64,000 nucleotides of DNA, taken from contig NZ_JACHJV010000001.1 of assembly GCF_014203855.1 (NCBI RefSeq), forward strand, positions 930,001 to 994,000. The letters are read 5' to 3'. Positions 8,078 through 17,447 of this stretch are shown piece after piece. The position numbers and the translations under genes were made by a program. The stretch's first letter is position 1; each line of letters opens with the position of its first letter. The DNA is from Kitasatospora kifunensis. Its GTDB lineage: Bacteria; Actinomycetota; Actinomycetes; Streptomycetales; Streptomycetaceae. The notes below the pieces were generated by a model. The model saw only the letters and a program-made list of their open reading frames with translations, ran no database searches and was not told where the DNA came from.

Positions 8078-8842
8078 ATGCCCGGCCCGATCCAGTCGCT
8101 CTCCCGAGCCGCCGCGATCATGCGCCTGCTGGCCGGCGGCGAGCGCCGGCTGGGCCTGTCCGAGGTCGCCACCTCACTCGACCTCGCCAAGGGCACCGCA
8201 CACGGCATCCTGCGCACGCTGCAGCAGGAGGGCTTCGTCGAGCAGGACCCGGAGAGCGGCAAGTACCAGCTGGGCGCCGAGTTGCTGCGTCTGGGCCAGA
8301 GCTACCTGGACGTGCACGAGCTGCGGGCCCGCGCCCTGGTCTGGGCCGACGACCTGGCCCGGGCCAGCGGCGAGACGGTCTACCTCGGCGTCCTGCACCA
8401 GCGCGGGGTGCTGATCGTGCACCACGTCTTCCGCCCCGACGACACCCGCCAGGTGCTGGAGGTGGGCTCGATGCACCCGCCGCACAGCACCGCGCTGGGC
8501 AAGGTGCTGCTCGCCTTCGACCCGGTGGCCAGGGGCGAGCTGGGCGAGGGCCCGCTGGAGGCGTACACCCCGCGCACGCTCACCGAGTTGGACGACATCG
8601 ACGCCGAGTGCGCGCTGATCCGCGAGCGCGGCTGGGCGGACGCGATCGAGGAGACCTGGACCGGGGTGGCCTCGATCGGCGCGCTGATCCAGGACCGCCG
8701 GCGCAATCCGGTCGGCGCGGTCTGCGTGAACGGCGCGGTGGAGCGGGTCTGCGAGGACGGTTTCGTGCGCCCGCAGCTGGTCGCCTCGGTGCGCGACGCG
8801 GCCAGGGCGATCTCCCGCGACCTGGGCGCCGGGCGGTTCTGA
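8078..8842 (+). CDS. gylR: GylR-type IclR-family regulator of the glycerol operon
   Basis: The 254-residue protein has an N-terminal IclR winged helix (IQSLSRAAAIMRLLAGGERRLGLSEVATSLDLAKGTAHGILRTLQQEGFV) and the C-terminal effector domain (LGVLHQRGVLIVHHVF, SMHPPHSTALGKVLLAF). In Streptomyces coelicolor the homologue GylR represses the gylCAB glycerol genes and is released by a glycerol-derived ligand. Here it sits in the same order, directly upstream of glpF-glpK-glpD, which supports the name. GGAGG lies 8 bases before the ATG. A 20-bp hairpin follows the gene, so the operon downstream has its own promoter. Confidence 0.92.
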   Translation: MPGPIQSLSRAAAIMRLLAGGERRLGLSEVATSLDLAKGTAHGILRTLQQEGFVEQDPESGKYQLGAELLRLGQSYLDVHELRARALVWADDLARASGETVYLGVLHQRGVLIVHHVFRPDDTRQVLEVGSMHPPHSTALGKVLLAFDPVARGELGEGPLEAYTPRTLTELDDIDAECALIRERGWADAIEETWTGVASIGALIQDRRRNPVGAVCVNGAVERVCEDGFVRPQLVASVRDAARAISRDLGAGRF

Positions 8843-8934
8843 CCAGGTCTCAGCGGCCGACCTCCAGAGCGCGTCAGGACAGGTCGCGGCGGGTCACAGG
8901 AGTCTCGGAAGGGTCTCGACGGGGTCTCGGAGTT

Positions 8935-8979
8935 GAACGGCGGAGGGCGGACAGATTTCCTGTCCGCCCTCCGCCGTTC
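8935..8979 (+). terminator. Terminator after gylR
   Basis: A perfect 20-bp stem (8935-8954 with 8960-8979), 5-base loop, followed by an AT-richer stretch (CCATATTTTCAG). It separates gylR from the glpFKD operon. Confidence 0.85.
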
Positions 8980-9109
8980 TGTCCATATTTTCAGCCATTT
9001 GGCGGCTACCTTCTCCCTGTGTACCGGCCGAGCTGACGAGGGGAGGGTCACAGCCAGGTCACTCACCTTGACGAAGCCGCCCACCAGGGGGAACACTCCC
9101 GCATAGCGG

Positions 9110-9122
9110 TCGACATTGTCGA
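9110..9122. promoter_or_regulatory. Candidate GylR operator upstream of glpF
   Basis: TCGACA-T-TGTCGA is a perfect 6+1+6 palindrome whose core matches the one before gylR (8035-8046) over 12 bases. It lies 186 bases before the glpF start, consistent with a promoter near it and a long leader. Confidence 0.62.
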
Positions 9123-9308
9123 ACGGTGGCCGCCGGAAGTGCCTGGCAAGCCCGGTTCTCCACGCACCGGTCGTCGCCTCGCCGCAGGGCCGCCTCCCGG
9201 GGACGGGACGCCCGCCCGCCACGGTCTCCCCCGCCGTGGTGCTCTCCCCCACCCGCCTGCCACGGGCTCGACCCACTAGGCACCGGCCATATGGACAAAG
9301 GAGTCTTT

Positions 9309-10028
9309 GTGTCCGCCTTCACGAACGGCGACATCTTCGTCGGCGAAACGCTCGGCACCGCCGCGCTGATACTCCTCGGCGGTGGCGTCTGCGCCGCCGT
9401 CACGCTCAAGAAGTCCAAGGCTCAGAACGCCGGCTGGGTGGCCATCACCTTCGGCTGGGGCTTCGCGGTCATGATCGCGGCGTACATGGTCGCCCCCAAG
9501 TCGGGCGCCCACCTCAACCCGGCCGTCACGCTGGCCCTCGCCGTCAAGAGCGGCGACTGGAGCCACGTGCCGCTCTACCTGGGCTCCCAGCTGCTCGGCG
9601 CGATGATCGGCGCCGTGCTGGTCTGGCTGACCTACCTCGGCCAGTTCCAGGCCAACGAGGAGCCGACGCTGGGCATCTTCTCGACCGGGCCCGAGATCCG
9701 GAACCCGATCCAGAACCTGCTCACCGAGATCATCGCCACCATGGTGCTCTGCATGGCGATCCTGACCCAGGGCCTGACCGTCAACGGCAGCCTGTCCGGG
9801 ATCGGCGTCCTGATCACCGCCTTCACCGTGGTCGGCATCGGCCTCTCGCTCGGCGGCCCGACCGGCTACGCCATCAACCCGGTCCGCGACCTCGGTCCGC
9901 GCATCGTGCACTCGCTGCTGCCGATCCCGAACAAGGGCGGCTCGGACTGGAGCTACGCCTGGGTCCCGGTCGTCGGCCCGGTCATCGGCGGTCTGCTCTC
10001 CGGTCTGCTGTACAAGGGTTTGTTCTAA
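9309..10028 (+). CDS. glpF: Glycerol uptake facilitator (aquaglyceroporin)
   Basis: An MIP-family channel of 239 residues with six membrane spans that lets glycerol diffuse across the membrane. The two pore half-helices are [12 protein letters not shown] and [13 protein letters not shown]; the second is NPV rather than the textbook NPA, while the Asp after Arg that marks aquaglyceroporins is kept. The GTG at 9309 is preceded by AAAGGAG at 9297-9303; this start removes a meaningless N-terminal extension. The gene is the first of glpF-glpK-glpD. A hairpin at 10040-10073 after the stop may lower expression of the distal genes. Confidence 0.92.
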   Translation: MSAFTNGDIFVGETLGTAALILLGGGVCAAVTLKKSKAQNAGWVAITFGWGFAVMIAAYMVAPKSGAHLNPAVTLALAVKSGDWSHVPLYLGSQLLGAMIGAVLVWLTYLGQFQANEEPTLGIFSTGPEIRNPIQNLLTEIIATMVLCMAILTQGLTVNGSLSGIGVLITAFTVVGIGLSLGGPTGYAINPVRDLGPRIVHSLLPIPNKGGSDWSYAWVPVVGPVIGGLLSGLLYKGLF

Positions 10029-10039
10029 GCCTGTTCAAG

Positions 10040-10073
10040 CCGCGGTGCCCGGTCTGCCAGCCGGGTACCGCGG
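10040..10073 (+). terminator. Hairpin between glpF and glpK
   Basis: A 13-bp stem with one mismatch (10040-10052 with 10061-10073) and an 8-base loop sits just after glpF. Within an operon such a hairpin usually gives partial termination or protects the upstream mRNA. Confidence 0.6.
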
Positions 10074-10139
10074 CCCAGGACAGCGCCGACCTGCCAACCG
10101 CCAGTCCCCCACCCCACCTCAGAGCCGAGGACCCATCAC

Positions 10140-11687
10140 ATGACCGCCAACACCGTGTCGACCGGGAACTACACCGGGAACTACATCGCCGCGATCGACC
10201 AGGGCACCACGTCCAGCCGCTGCATCATCTTCGGTGCCGACGGCCGGATCGTCTCCGTCGACCAGCAGGAGCACCGCCAGATCTTCCCCCAGCCCGGCTA
10301 CGTCGAGCACGACGCCGCCGAGATCTGGACCCGAGTGCAGTCCGTGGTCCGCGGCGCGCTGGAGAAGGCCGGCCTGACCAAGGACGACATCCGCGCGATC
10401 GGCATCACCAACCAGCGCGAGACCACCGTGCTGTGGGACAAGAACACCGGTGAGCCCGTCCACAACGCGCTGGTCTGGCAGGACACCCGCACCGAGGCGC
10501 TCTGCCGGGAGCTGGGCCGCAACGTGGGCCAGGACCGGTTCCGCCGTGAGACCGGCCTGCCGCTGGCGAGCTACTTCGCCGGTCCCAAGATCCGCTGGCT
10601 GCTGGACAACGTCGAGGGCCTGCGCGAGCGCGCCGAGGCCGGCGACATCCTCTTCGGCACCATGGACACCTGGGTCATCTGGAACCTCACCGGTGGTGTC
10701 AACGGTGGCAAGCACGTCACCGACGTGACCAACGCCAGCCGCACCATGCTGATGAACCTCAGCACGCTGGCCTGGGACGAGAAGATCGCCGACTCGATGG
10801 GCGTGCCGCTGGCCGTCCTGCCCGAGATCCGCTCCTCCGCCGAGGTCTACGGCCACGCGATCGGCGACCTGGAGGGCGTCCCGGTCGCCTCGGCGCTCGG
10901 CGACCAGCAGGCGGCCCTGTTCGGCCAGACCTGCTTCAACGAGGGCGAGGCCAAGTCGACCTACGGCACCGGCACCTTCCTGCTGCTCAACACCGGCGAG
11001 AAGATCGTCAACTCGTACCACGGCCTGCTGACCACGGTCGGCTACCGGATCGGCGACCAGGCCCCGGTCTACGCCCTGGAGGGCTCGATCGCGGTCACCG
11101 GCTCGCTGGTGCAGTGGCTGCGCGACCAGCTCGGCATCATCTCGACCGCTGCCGAGATCGAGACCCTGGCCAACACCGTCGAGGACAACGGCGGCGCCTA
11201 CTTCGTGCCGGCCTTCTCCGGCCTGTTCGCCCCGTACTGGCGTTCCGACGCCCGCGGTGTGATCGCCGGCCTGACCCGGTACGTGACCAAGGGTCACCTG
11301 GCCCGCGCCGTCCTGGAGGCCACCGCCTGGCAGACCCGTGAGGTCGTCGACGCGATGGAGAAGGACTCCGGGGTCACCCTGACCGCCCTCAAGGTCGACG
11401 GCGGCATGACCTCCAACAACCTGCTGATGCAGAACATCGCCGACGTGCTGAACGCCCCGGTCGAGCGCCCGTTCGTGGCCGAGACCACGGCGCTGGGCGC
11501 CGCCTACGCGGCCGGCCTGGCCGTCGGCTTCTGGAACGACCTGGACACCCTGCGGGCCAACTGGCACCGCGCCGCCGAGTGGACCCCGCGGATGGACGAG
11601 GCCACGCGCGAGCGCGAGTACAAGAAGTGGCTCAAGGCCGTGGAGCGCACCATGGGCTGGGTGGAAGAGGACGACCAGGAGAGCTGA
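10140..11687 (+). CDS. glpK: Glycerol kinase
   Basis: The FGGY-family kinase (515 aa) phosphorylates glycerol to sn-glycerol 3-phosphate with ATP. Visible family segments are [19 protein letters not shown] at the N-terminus, [20 protein letters not shown], the [15 protein letters not shown] phosphate loop, and [15 protein letters not shown] with [13 protein letters not shown] in the C-terminal ATP lobe. AGGA lies about 9 bases before the ATG. It is the second gene of the glycerol operon, after glpF and before glpD, and equals gylA of S. coelicolor. Nothing unusual is seen. Confidence 0.96.
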   Translation: MTANTVSTGNYTGNYIAAIDQGTTSSRCIIFGADGRIVSVDQQEHRQIFPQPGYVEHDAAEIWTRVQSVVRGALEKAGLTKDDIRAIGITNQRETTVLWDKNTGEPVHNALVWQDTRTEALCRELGRNVGQDRFRRETGLPLASYFAGPKIRWLLDNVEGLRERAEAGDILFGTMDTWVIWNLTGGVNGGKHVTDVTNASRTMLMNLSTLAWDEKIADSMGVPLAVLPEIRSSAEVYGHAIGDLEGVPVASALGDQQAALFGQTCFNEGEAKSTYGTGTFLLLNTGEKIVNSYHGLLTTVGYRIGDQAPVYALEGSIAVTGSLVQWLRDQLGIISTAAEIETLANTVEDNGGAYFVPAFSGLFAPYWRSDARGVIAGLTRYVTKGHLARAVLEATAWQTREVVDAMEKDSGVTLTALKVDGGMTSNNLLMQNIADVLNAPVERPFVAETTALGAAYAAGLAVGFWNDLDTLRANWHRAAEWTPRMDEATREREYKKWLKAVERTMGWVEEDDQES

Positions 11688-11693
11688 GCAGAC

Positions 11694-11725
11694 CGCCGGC
11701 CGGGGCAGCGCCGCCCCGGCCGGCG
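11694..11725 (+). terminator. Hairpin between glpK and glpD
   Basis: A perfect 13-bp GC stem (11694-11706 with 11713-11725) with a 6-base loop starts 7 bases after the glpK stop. It may attenuate read-through into glpD. Confidence 0.65.
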
Positions 11726-11814
11726 CTTGAGTTTCCCCGGCCTCAGCTGAGGCCGAACCGCACTGTGAGAGGAGACTCCGGCGCCGCCCGCACCGCGGCC
11801 CCGGAACACACACC

Positions 11815-13410
11815 ATGGCAACCATCCCGACCCTGGGCGCCGAGCGCACCCCCGGCCGCACCGCTTCCCGCGCCGAGACCCGTGAGCTGCTGGGCAAGGC
11901 CACCTACGACCTGCTGGTGATCGGGGGCGGCATCCTCGGCACGGCCGTCGCCTGGACCGCCTCCCAGGCGGGCCTCAAGGTCGCCATGGTGGACGCGGGC
12001 GACTTCGCGGGCGCCACCTCCAGCGCCTCCTCCAAGCTGGTCCACGGCGGTCTGCGCTACCTGCAGACCGGCGCGGTCAAGCTGGTGGCGGAGAACCACA
12101 AGGAGCGCCGGGCGCTGGCCACCGACGTGGCCCCGCACCTGGTCAACCCGCTGACCTTCTTCGTGCCGGTCTACAAGGGCGGCCCGCACAGCGCCCCCAA
12201 GCTCGGCGCCGGTGTCTTCCTCTACTCCGCGCTGTCCGCCTTCCGCGACGGCATGGGCCGGGTCTCCACCGCCGCCCACGCCGCCCAGCAGGTGCCGGCG
12301 CTGAAGACCGAGGGCCTGCGCTCGGTCGCGGTCTACGGCGACCACCAGATGAACGACTCGCGGGTCGCCGTCATGACGGTCCGCGCGGCCGTCGAGGCCG
12401 GCGCCGTGGTGCTCAACCACGCCGAGGTGACCGGCCTTCGCTTCACCGGCGGCCGGGTGACCGGTGCCGAGCTGAAGGACCGTCTGGACGGCGCCGAGTT
12501 CGGCGTCAACGCCCGCCTGGTGCTCAACGCCACCGGCCCCTGGGTCGACCACCTGCGCGCCATGGAGGACGCCGGCGCCGCGCCGTCGATCCGCCTGTCC
12601 AAGGGCGCCCACGTGGTGGTCAAGCGCCGTGCCCCGTGGCGCGCCGCGCTGACCATCCCGATCGACAAGTACCGCGTCTCCTTCGCCATCCCGTGGGAGG
12701 ACCACGTCCTGCTCGGGACCACCGACGAGGAGTACACCGGCGACCCGCAGGACGTGCGGGCCACCGAGGCCGACATCAACCAGATCATGGACGAGGCCGG
12801 CCACGCGATCAAGGACGAGCACCTGGACCGCGACCTGATCACCTACGCCTTCGCGGGCCTGCGGGTGCTGCCCGGCGGCCCCGGTGACACCGCCGCCGCC
12901 AAGCGCGAGACCGTGGTGACCGAGGGCAAGGGCGGCATGCTCTCGGTGGCCGGCGGCAAGTGGACCACCTACCGGCACATCGGCCGCACCGTGCTGGAGA
13001 AGCTCTCGCACGTGCGCGGCACCGGGATAGGCGAGGACATCTCCCCGATCGCGGCCACCGTGCCGCTGCCGGGCGTCGGCGCGCCGAACGCCGTCGCGCA
13101 CCGGCTGCTGATCGACCGTGAGCCCGGCTCGCGGATGGAGCCGCTGGTGGCCAAGCACCTGGCCAGCCACTACGGCACGCTCTCCTTCGAGATCGCCCGC
13201 ATGATCGACGAGGACCCCGCGCTGGGCGAGCCGATCCACCCGGACGGCCCGGACGTGTGGGCGCAGGTCGCCTTCGCGGCGGACAACGAGTGGGCCTACA
13301 CGACGGACGACGTGCTGCGTCGCCGCACCACGATGACGGTGCGCGGTCTGGACACGCCGGAGATCCAGGAGCAGGTCGCGGAGTTCCTGAGCAAGCGGAA
13401 GCACGGCTGA
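11815..13410 (+). CDS. glpD: Aerobic glycerol-3-phosphate dehydrogenase (FAD)
   Basis: The 531-residue flavoprotein oxidises glycerol 3-phosphate to dihydroxyacetone phosphate and passes electrons to quinone at the membrane. The FAD Rossmann motif DLLVIGGGILGTAVAWTAS lies at about 38-56, and ASSKLVHGGLRYLQTG follows as in other GlpD proteins. The C-terminal helical GlpD domain (from about residue 400) is complete. It is the third gene of the gyl operon (gylB equivalent). No good ribosome site is adjacent to the ATG; GAGAGGAG lies about 40 bases upstream, so the start might be internal or translation may depend on read-through. Confidence 0.95.
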   Translation: MATIPTLGAERTPGRTASRAETRELLGKATYDLLVIGGGILGTAVAWTASQAGLKVAMVDAGDFAGATSSASSKLVHGGLRYLQTGAVKLVAENHKERRALATDVAPHLVNPLTFFVPVYKGGPHSAPKLGAGVFLYSALSAFRDGMGRVSTAAHAAQQVPALKTEGLRSVAVYGDHQMNDSRVAVMTVRAAVEAGAVVLNHAEVTGLRFTGGRVTGAELKDRLDGAEFGVNARLVLNATGPWVDHLRAMEDAGAAPSIRLSKGAHVVVKRRAPWRAALTIPIDKYRVSFAIPWEDHVLLGTTDEEYTGDPQDVRATEADINQIMDEAGHAIKDEHLDRDLITYAFAGLRVLPGGPGDTAAAKRETVVTEGKGGMLSVAGGKWTTYRHIGRTVLEKLSHVRGTGIGEDISPIAATVPLPGVGAPNAVAHRLLIDREPGSRMEPLVAKHLASHYGTLSFEIARMIDEDPALGEPIHPDGPDVWAQVAFAADNEWAYTTDDVLRRRTTMTVRGLDTPEIQEQVAEFLSKRKHG

Positions 13411-13470
13411 GCACCGGCTGAGCACCGGTCGCTGACTTCGCGTGAGCAGAGTCGCTGACAGCGCGTGAGC

Positions 13471-13507
13471 CGAAGGGCGGTCACCTCGTACGGGTGGCCG
13501 CCCTTCG
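13471..13507 (+). terminator. Terminator after glpD
   Basis: A 15-bp stem with one G-T pair (13471-13485 with 13493-13507) and a 7-base loop closes the glycerol operon and precedes the PEBP gene. Confidence 0.8.
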
Positions 13508-13555
13508 TCTACTCTCGGACCGACCTGTTCCTCAGTTACTGGAGGCATCCCCGAC

Positions 13556-14077
13556 GTGACCAGGCCACCGCTTCCGCACGACTTCCAGCGCCCGGTTCCC
13601 AGCTTCACGCTCACCAGCACCGACCTGACCGACGGCGCCACCCTGCCCGAGGCCCAGGTGCTGGCCGGCGGCGACCTCTCCCCGCAGCTGAGCTGGTCCG
13701 GTTTCCCCGCGGAGACCAAGAGCTTCGCGGTCACCTGCTTCGACCCCGACGCGCCGAGCGGCAGCGGCTGGTGGCACTGGGTGCTCTTCGACATCCCGGC
13801 CGAGGTGACCTCGCTGCCGACCGGCGCCGGCAGCGGCGATTTCGCGGGCCTGCCGGCCGGCGCGATCCAGGCGCGCAACGACTACGGCACGAAGAACTTC
13901 GGCGGCGCCGCACCGCCGGCCGGGCACGGGCCGCACCGCTACGTCTTCTCGGTGACCGCGGTGGGCGAGGAGAAGCTCGGGCTCGACGCCGACACCTCGC
14001 CGGCGGCGATCGGCGCGACGCTCGGCTTCCAGGCCGTGGCGCGGGCCACGATCGTGGCGACCTACGAGAACAAGTGA
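13556..14077 (+). CDS. YbhB/YbcL-type PEBP (Raf kinase inhibitor-like) protein
   Basis: The 173-residue cytoplasmic protein has the phosphatidylethanolamine-binding fold. The anion-pocket motif DPDAPSGSGWWHWVLFDIP and the second motif YGTKNFGGAAPPAGHGPHRYVF (with the GxHRY run) are intact. Bacterial members are of unknown role; they may bind small phosphate-bearing ligands. GTG 13556 follows GGAGG (13541-13545) at a 10-base spacing. The gene stands alone between two terminator hairpins. Confidence 0.9.
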   Translation: MTRPPLPHDFQRPVPSFTLTSTDLTDGATLPEAQVLAGGDLSPQLSWSGFPAETKSFAVTCFDPDAPSGSGWWHWVLFDIPAEVTSLPTGAGSGDFAGLPAGAIQARNDYGTKNFGGAAPPAGHGPHRYVFSVTAVGEEKLGLDADTSPAAIGATLGFQAVARATIVATYENK

Positions 14078-14098
14078 TGTACCGGTTGCTCTAGCACT

Positions 14099-14131
14099 GC
14101 GCGGGGGTTCACCGTCGGTGAGCCCCCGCGC
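14099..14131. terminator. Terminator hairpin after the PEBP gene
   Basis: A 15-bp stem with one wobble (14099-14113 with 14117-14131) and a 3-base loop lies between convergent genes, which end at 14077 and 14163, and can serve both. Confidence 0.82.
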
Positions 14132-14162
14132 AACTTGCTTATCTAGTGCGCCAGTTGGCGTG

Positions 14163-14624
14163 TCAGTTGGTACCGGTGGCCGGCTCGATGGCGAAGACGG
14201 GGATGACGCGGTCCGTCTTCTTCTGGTACTCGTCGAAGTCCGGCCAGACCTGAGCCGCCCGGGACCACCACAACTCCCGCTCCGCTCCCTGGAGCTCACG
14301 GGCCGTCATGTCCTGGCGCACGGCGCCGTCCTGGAGCTCGACCTGCGGGTGGGCGACCAGGTTGTGGTACCAGGTCGGGTGCTTGGGCGCGCCGCCCTGC
14401 GAGGCCACCACCGCGTACGTTCCCTCGTGCTCCACCCGCATCAGCGGGTTCTTGCGGATCTTGCCGCTCTTCGCCCCGATGCTGGTCAGGACGACAACGG
14501 GCACGCCCCGCAAGGTCGTTCCCTCGGTGCCACCGGAACCCTCGTACAACGCGACCTGGTCACGCACCCACTGCTCCGGGCTCGGCTGGTATTCGCCGCT
14601 GAGAGGCATGCTGTTCAGTCCCAT
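14163..14624 (-). CDS. Deazaflavin (F420)-dependent nitroreductase/quinone reductase family protein
   Basis: A 153-residue protein of the DDN-like split-barrel family, which uses reduced F420 to reduce quinones, nitro compounds or similar acceptors. The family core is clear: [41 protein letters not shown] followed by [18 protein letters not shown]. The start is uncertain: ATG 14624 has no ribosome site, while ATG 14609 five codons later has GGGA about 9 bases upstream. It lies 53 bp after the large secreted Agd3-like gene on the same strand, so the two may be cotranscribed, though no functional link is obvious. Confidence 0.87.
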   Translation of the reverse strand: MGLNSMPLSGEYQPSPEQWVRDQVALYEGSGGTEGTTLRGVPVVVLTSIGAKSGKIRKNPLMRVEHEGTYAVVASQGGAPKHPTWYHNLVAHPQVELQDGAVRQDMTARELQGAERELWWSRAAQVWPDFDEYQKKTDRVIPVFAIEPATGTN

Positions 14625-14677
14625 CCGTTGGTTGGTTCTGCCGCCCCCATCATTCACCAGCCGGGCCAGGTGGGATA

Positions 14678-16885
14678 TCAGCCGCGCGCGGAACGGGCGG
14701 CCTGCAGGCGGGTGGTGTCCTGCGGGCCGAAGGGAACCGGGACGGCGACGGTGGCGGGCACCGGCGGGTGGGCGGTGACCGCCTGGCCGGCCGTGGCGGC
14801 GTCGGCCCGCAGGTGCGGCTTGGCGGCCGGGGTGGTCACGCTGGTCTGGATGGTCACCGCGCTCTGGCCGGTGGCGGGGGCGAGCCAACCCGACAACTCC
14901 TGGGCGTAGGCGGTGCCGGCGGGGGCGGTGCCGGTCGCCAGCACCTGGACGGCGGTGGACGGCACGGTCACCGGCACGTTGACCCCGGCGGGGGCCGTGA
15001 CGGTCACCGTCGAGCCGCTGCGGTAGGCGGTCACCGTGCCGGCCGCCAGCGCGGCGTTCCACGCGGCCTGGTTGCGCAGCTGGGTGGCGACGTCCGCGGT
15101 GCGCAGGTCGACCAGCGGGGCGTTGGCGTTGAACAGGGCGCTGTAGCTGGCCAGCACCTGGTTGAGCACCGGGTAGCCGATCCGCTCCTCCGCCAGGGCG
15201 GACTGGGAGACCACGTTCGGCGTCGGGTCGTTGGCGAGCACCCGGGCGAACGCCAGCTTCGCCGCGCTCGGCACGATGGTGCTCTGGTAGCCGGTGGTCT
15301 CGTTCAGCGGCGCGGCCAGGCAGGTGGAGGTGGTCGAACCGGTGCAGGCGCCGCTGCCGCCCTGCGCGGTGCTGGTGTAGAGCCAGTTGTACTCGTCGGC
15401 CTCCTCGGCCGCCGTGGCGGCGTTGCCGTAGACGCTGAGCTGGTGCGAAGGCACGGTGTACGCCGAGCCGACCGCGTGGCCGGCGGGGTCGGTGCCGGCG
15501 TTGGAGGCGAGCGCGGTGATGCCGAGCGCGGTGAGCGCCGGCGCCAGCTGGGGGTTGTCCTGCGACTGCTGCGGGGCAAGCGCCAGGCCGGAGTTCTGGT
15601 CGGTCACCAGCTCACTCGGGTTGACCGGCAGGCCCTTGGCCTGGGCCCAGGTGAGGTTGGCCTGGATCGCCGCGGTGATGGCGGCCTGGCTGGTCCACTG
15701 GGTGGCGCCGGTGTTGTCGCTCAGGCAGACCCAGGGCACCACGCCGACGTTGCGGGTGCAGCCCAGGTACTGCTGGCCGTAGGTGGCGTTGACGAACCGG
15801 AAGGAGGCCGCGTTGGCCGCGAACTCGGTCTCGGTGGGGTCGGTGCCACCGGCCGGGGTGACGCTGTCGCTGCCGCTGCCGTCGAAGGCCAGGTCCAGGG
15901 TGAGGTTGTTGGCCGCCTCCCACTGCTTGGCGTAGTCGACGTCGGCGGCGGTCATCCGGATCGGGACGTTGTCCTGGCTGCCCGCGACGGTGTTGCAACC
16001 CGCGCTCTGCGCGGTGCACTTCAGCGTGGTGCTCCACCGGTTGTCGGAGAGCAGGGTGTTGTCGACCTGGACGCCGAAGTAGAAGCGGCTGAGGCCGAGG
16101 TGGACGCCCCCGGTCATCCAGTCGACCACCCCGCGGGCCAGCGCCCGCCACTGCTCCTGGTACTGGTTGAAGGCGAAGGTGAAGACCAGTTGCTGGCGCC
16201 CGGCGTTGGTGTACTGGCCGACCAGCACACCGGGCGTGGTGGTACCCGGGATCGGCGTGGTGAGGATCGGGGTGAAGTTGGCGCTGCCCGGTGTCGCCAG
16301 GTAGCCGTAGCTCTCCACCACGTTCGGGTCGTTGTTCTCGAACTGGAAGGTGCCCTTGAGGTAGTTGAAGGGCCCGGTCGTGTCAGCGGCGGTGGTGCTG
16401 GCGGTCATGCCGTCCAACGCGCCGATGTAGCCCGGGTCCTGGGCCCAGTTCAGGCCGATCGCCGGCTGCGCGTAGGTGTTGAGGTCCACCTCGGGGACGC
16501 CGTAGGAGGTCTCGTAGCTGGTCAGCGCGGTGGTCTCGGCGCTGGTGGCGCCCAGCGCACCGAGGGTGGGGAGCACCACCGACTGGAACTTGGCCTCGAT
16601 CGTGCCGTCGGGCAGCGTGCCGCTGAGGTAGGCGGCGTTGATGACCGGGCGGTTCGGGTCGGAGAGGGTCACCGTGGTGTACGGCACGCCTTCGCTGACC
16701 AACTCGGCGCGGACCGCCGCCAGCGAGCTGCTGCCGTCGTCGATCAGCAGCACGCGCAGGTCCGTCCGGACGGCCGGCGCAGTGGCCGCGTGCGCGGCCA
16801 CCGCGGGCGAGGCGAGCGCCATCAGGGCTGCCGTGGCCAGCGCGGCCGGCCATCGTCGGGTGAGCGCGAGTCGGGTGAGACCCAT
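14678..16885 (-). CDS. Large secreted protein, Agd3-like (CBM87/CE18-type polysaccharide deacetylase-like)
   Basis: A 735-residue exported protein. The N-terminus has a classical signal peptide (RRW, hydrophobic [20 protein letters not shown], cleavage near AHA-AT). A Rossmann-like start ([21 protein letters not shown]), the central [17 protein letters not shown] and the later [13 protein letters not shown] recall bacterial relatives of the fungal galactosaminogalactan deacetylase Agd3, which acts on cell-wall or biofilm polysaccharide. This is a recollection-level match. If FVNATYGQQ aligns with the usual metal motif, its histidines are missing. Several Cys residues ([26 protein letters not shown]) suggest disulphides. 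ATG 16885 follows AGGAGG by 5 bases. Confidence 0.55.
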   Translation of the reverse strand: MGLTRLALTRRWPAALATAALMALASPAVAAHAATAPAVRTDLRVLLIDDGSSSLAAVRAELVSEGVPYTTVTLSDPNRPVINAAYLSGTLPDGTIEAKFQSVVLPTLGALGATSAETTALTSYETSYGVPEVDLNTYAQPAIGLNWAQDPGYIGALDGMTASTTAADTTGPFNYLKGTFQFENNDPNVVESYGYLATPGSANFTPILTTPIPGTTTPGVLVGQYTNAGRQQLVFTFAFNQYQEQWRALARGVVDWMTGGVHLGLSRFYFGVQVDNTLLSDNRWSTTLKCTAQSAGCNTVAGSQDNVPIRMTAADVDYAKQWEAANNLTLDLAFDGSGSDSVTPAGGTDPTETEFAANAASFRFVNATYGQQYLGCTRNVGVVPWVCLSDNTGATQWTSQAAITAAIQANLTWAQAKGLPVNPSELVTDQNSGLALAPQQSQDNPQLAPALTALGITALASNAGTDPAGHAVGSAYTVPSHQLSVYGNAATAAEEADEYNWLYTSTAQGGSGACTGSTTSTCLAAPLNETTGYQSTIVPSAAKLAFARVLANDPTPNVVSQSALAEERIGYPVLNQVLASYSALFNANAPLVDLRTADVATQLRNQAAWNAALAAGTVTAYRSGSTVTVTAPAGVNVPVTVPSTAVQVLATGTAPAGTAYAQELSGWLAPATGQSAVTIQTSVTTPAAKPHLRADAATAGQAVTAHPPVPATVAVPVPFGPQDTTRLQAARSARG

Positions 16886-17388
16886 GGATTCCTCCTGGAA
16901 GGAGGCGTGCGTCATCGCACACGCCTCGGGGTGGACGGCCGCGGACGCGGGTCAGTCCGCGCGCGGATCGCGCTTGTGCGTGTGGAGCGAGGTGGCTGTG
17001 GCGAGCTGGGTGGAGCCGGTGCAGGCATCACGAAGTGCGGGCATCGCAAGGTGCGGGCATCGCAAGGTGCGGGCATCGCGGGATGCGAGGCGTAAGGGCC
17101 CCCCGCCCTGCCTCAGCAACGCGACGAACCTAGCCCACCTGTCGGTGCTCCGACAGACGGCCGCAGCGGCCCGCGTCCGAAGCTGGCCGATTCCCTCACC
17201 CGTACCGCCGCGCCGCACCGGGCCCGCGCCGTCCGTGAGCGGGTGATCACTCTCCGGTTGTGCGTGGTCACGGCTCTGAAGGTCGGCGACCGGGCGGAGG
17301 AGCTGGCGGGCGCGGCGCGCGGCGCGGTTATGGCGAGAACCCACCGCTTCCGAGGAGGGGATGTGGAGGTTGCCGGTGGAAACGACGA
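16886..17388. other. Intergenic region before the secreted Agd3-like gene
   Basis: About 500 bases without a convincing gene. It holds the upstream region of the secreted-protein gene, a 16-bp tandem repeat (17025-17088) and sequence leading to the gntP terminator. Open frames here have no start site or family resemblance. Confidence 0.5.
17025..17088. repeat. Four tandem 16-bp repeats
   Basis: Four consecutive 16-base units; the second and third are identical (GCATCGCAAGGTGCGG), the first and last differ at a few positions. They lie about 140 bases upstream of the secreted Agd3-like gene start. Confidence 0.85.
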
Positions 17389-17425
17389 GCGGGCGGCCGC
17401 TCAGGTGCTCTGAGCGGCCGCCCGC
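17389..17425 (-). terminator. Terminator after gntP
   Basis: A perfect 15-bp stem (17389-17403 with 17411-17425) with a 7-base loop, 22 bases past the gntP stop. Confidence 0.85.
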
Positions 17426-17447
17426 GTCCGGGGCATCGTTCGGATCG

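Larger units (their letters stand above)
8843..9308. other. gylR-glpF intergenic region
   Basis: This 466-bp stretch holds no convincing gene. It contains the gylR terminator (8935-8979), the GylR-type palindrome (9110-9122), and then a C-rich leader of about 185 bases before glpF. Frames that run through it on either strand lack codon bias or start sites. Confidence 0.6.

Noticed and set aside
16952..17344. 130-residue frame upstream of the secreted Agd3-like gene
   Set aside because: It reads through the tandem repeat, has no ribosome site and no family resemblance.
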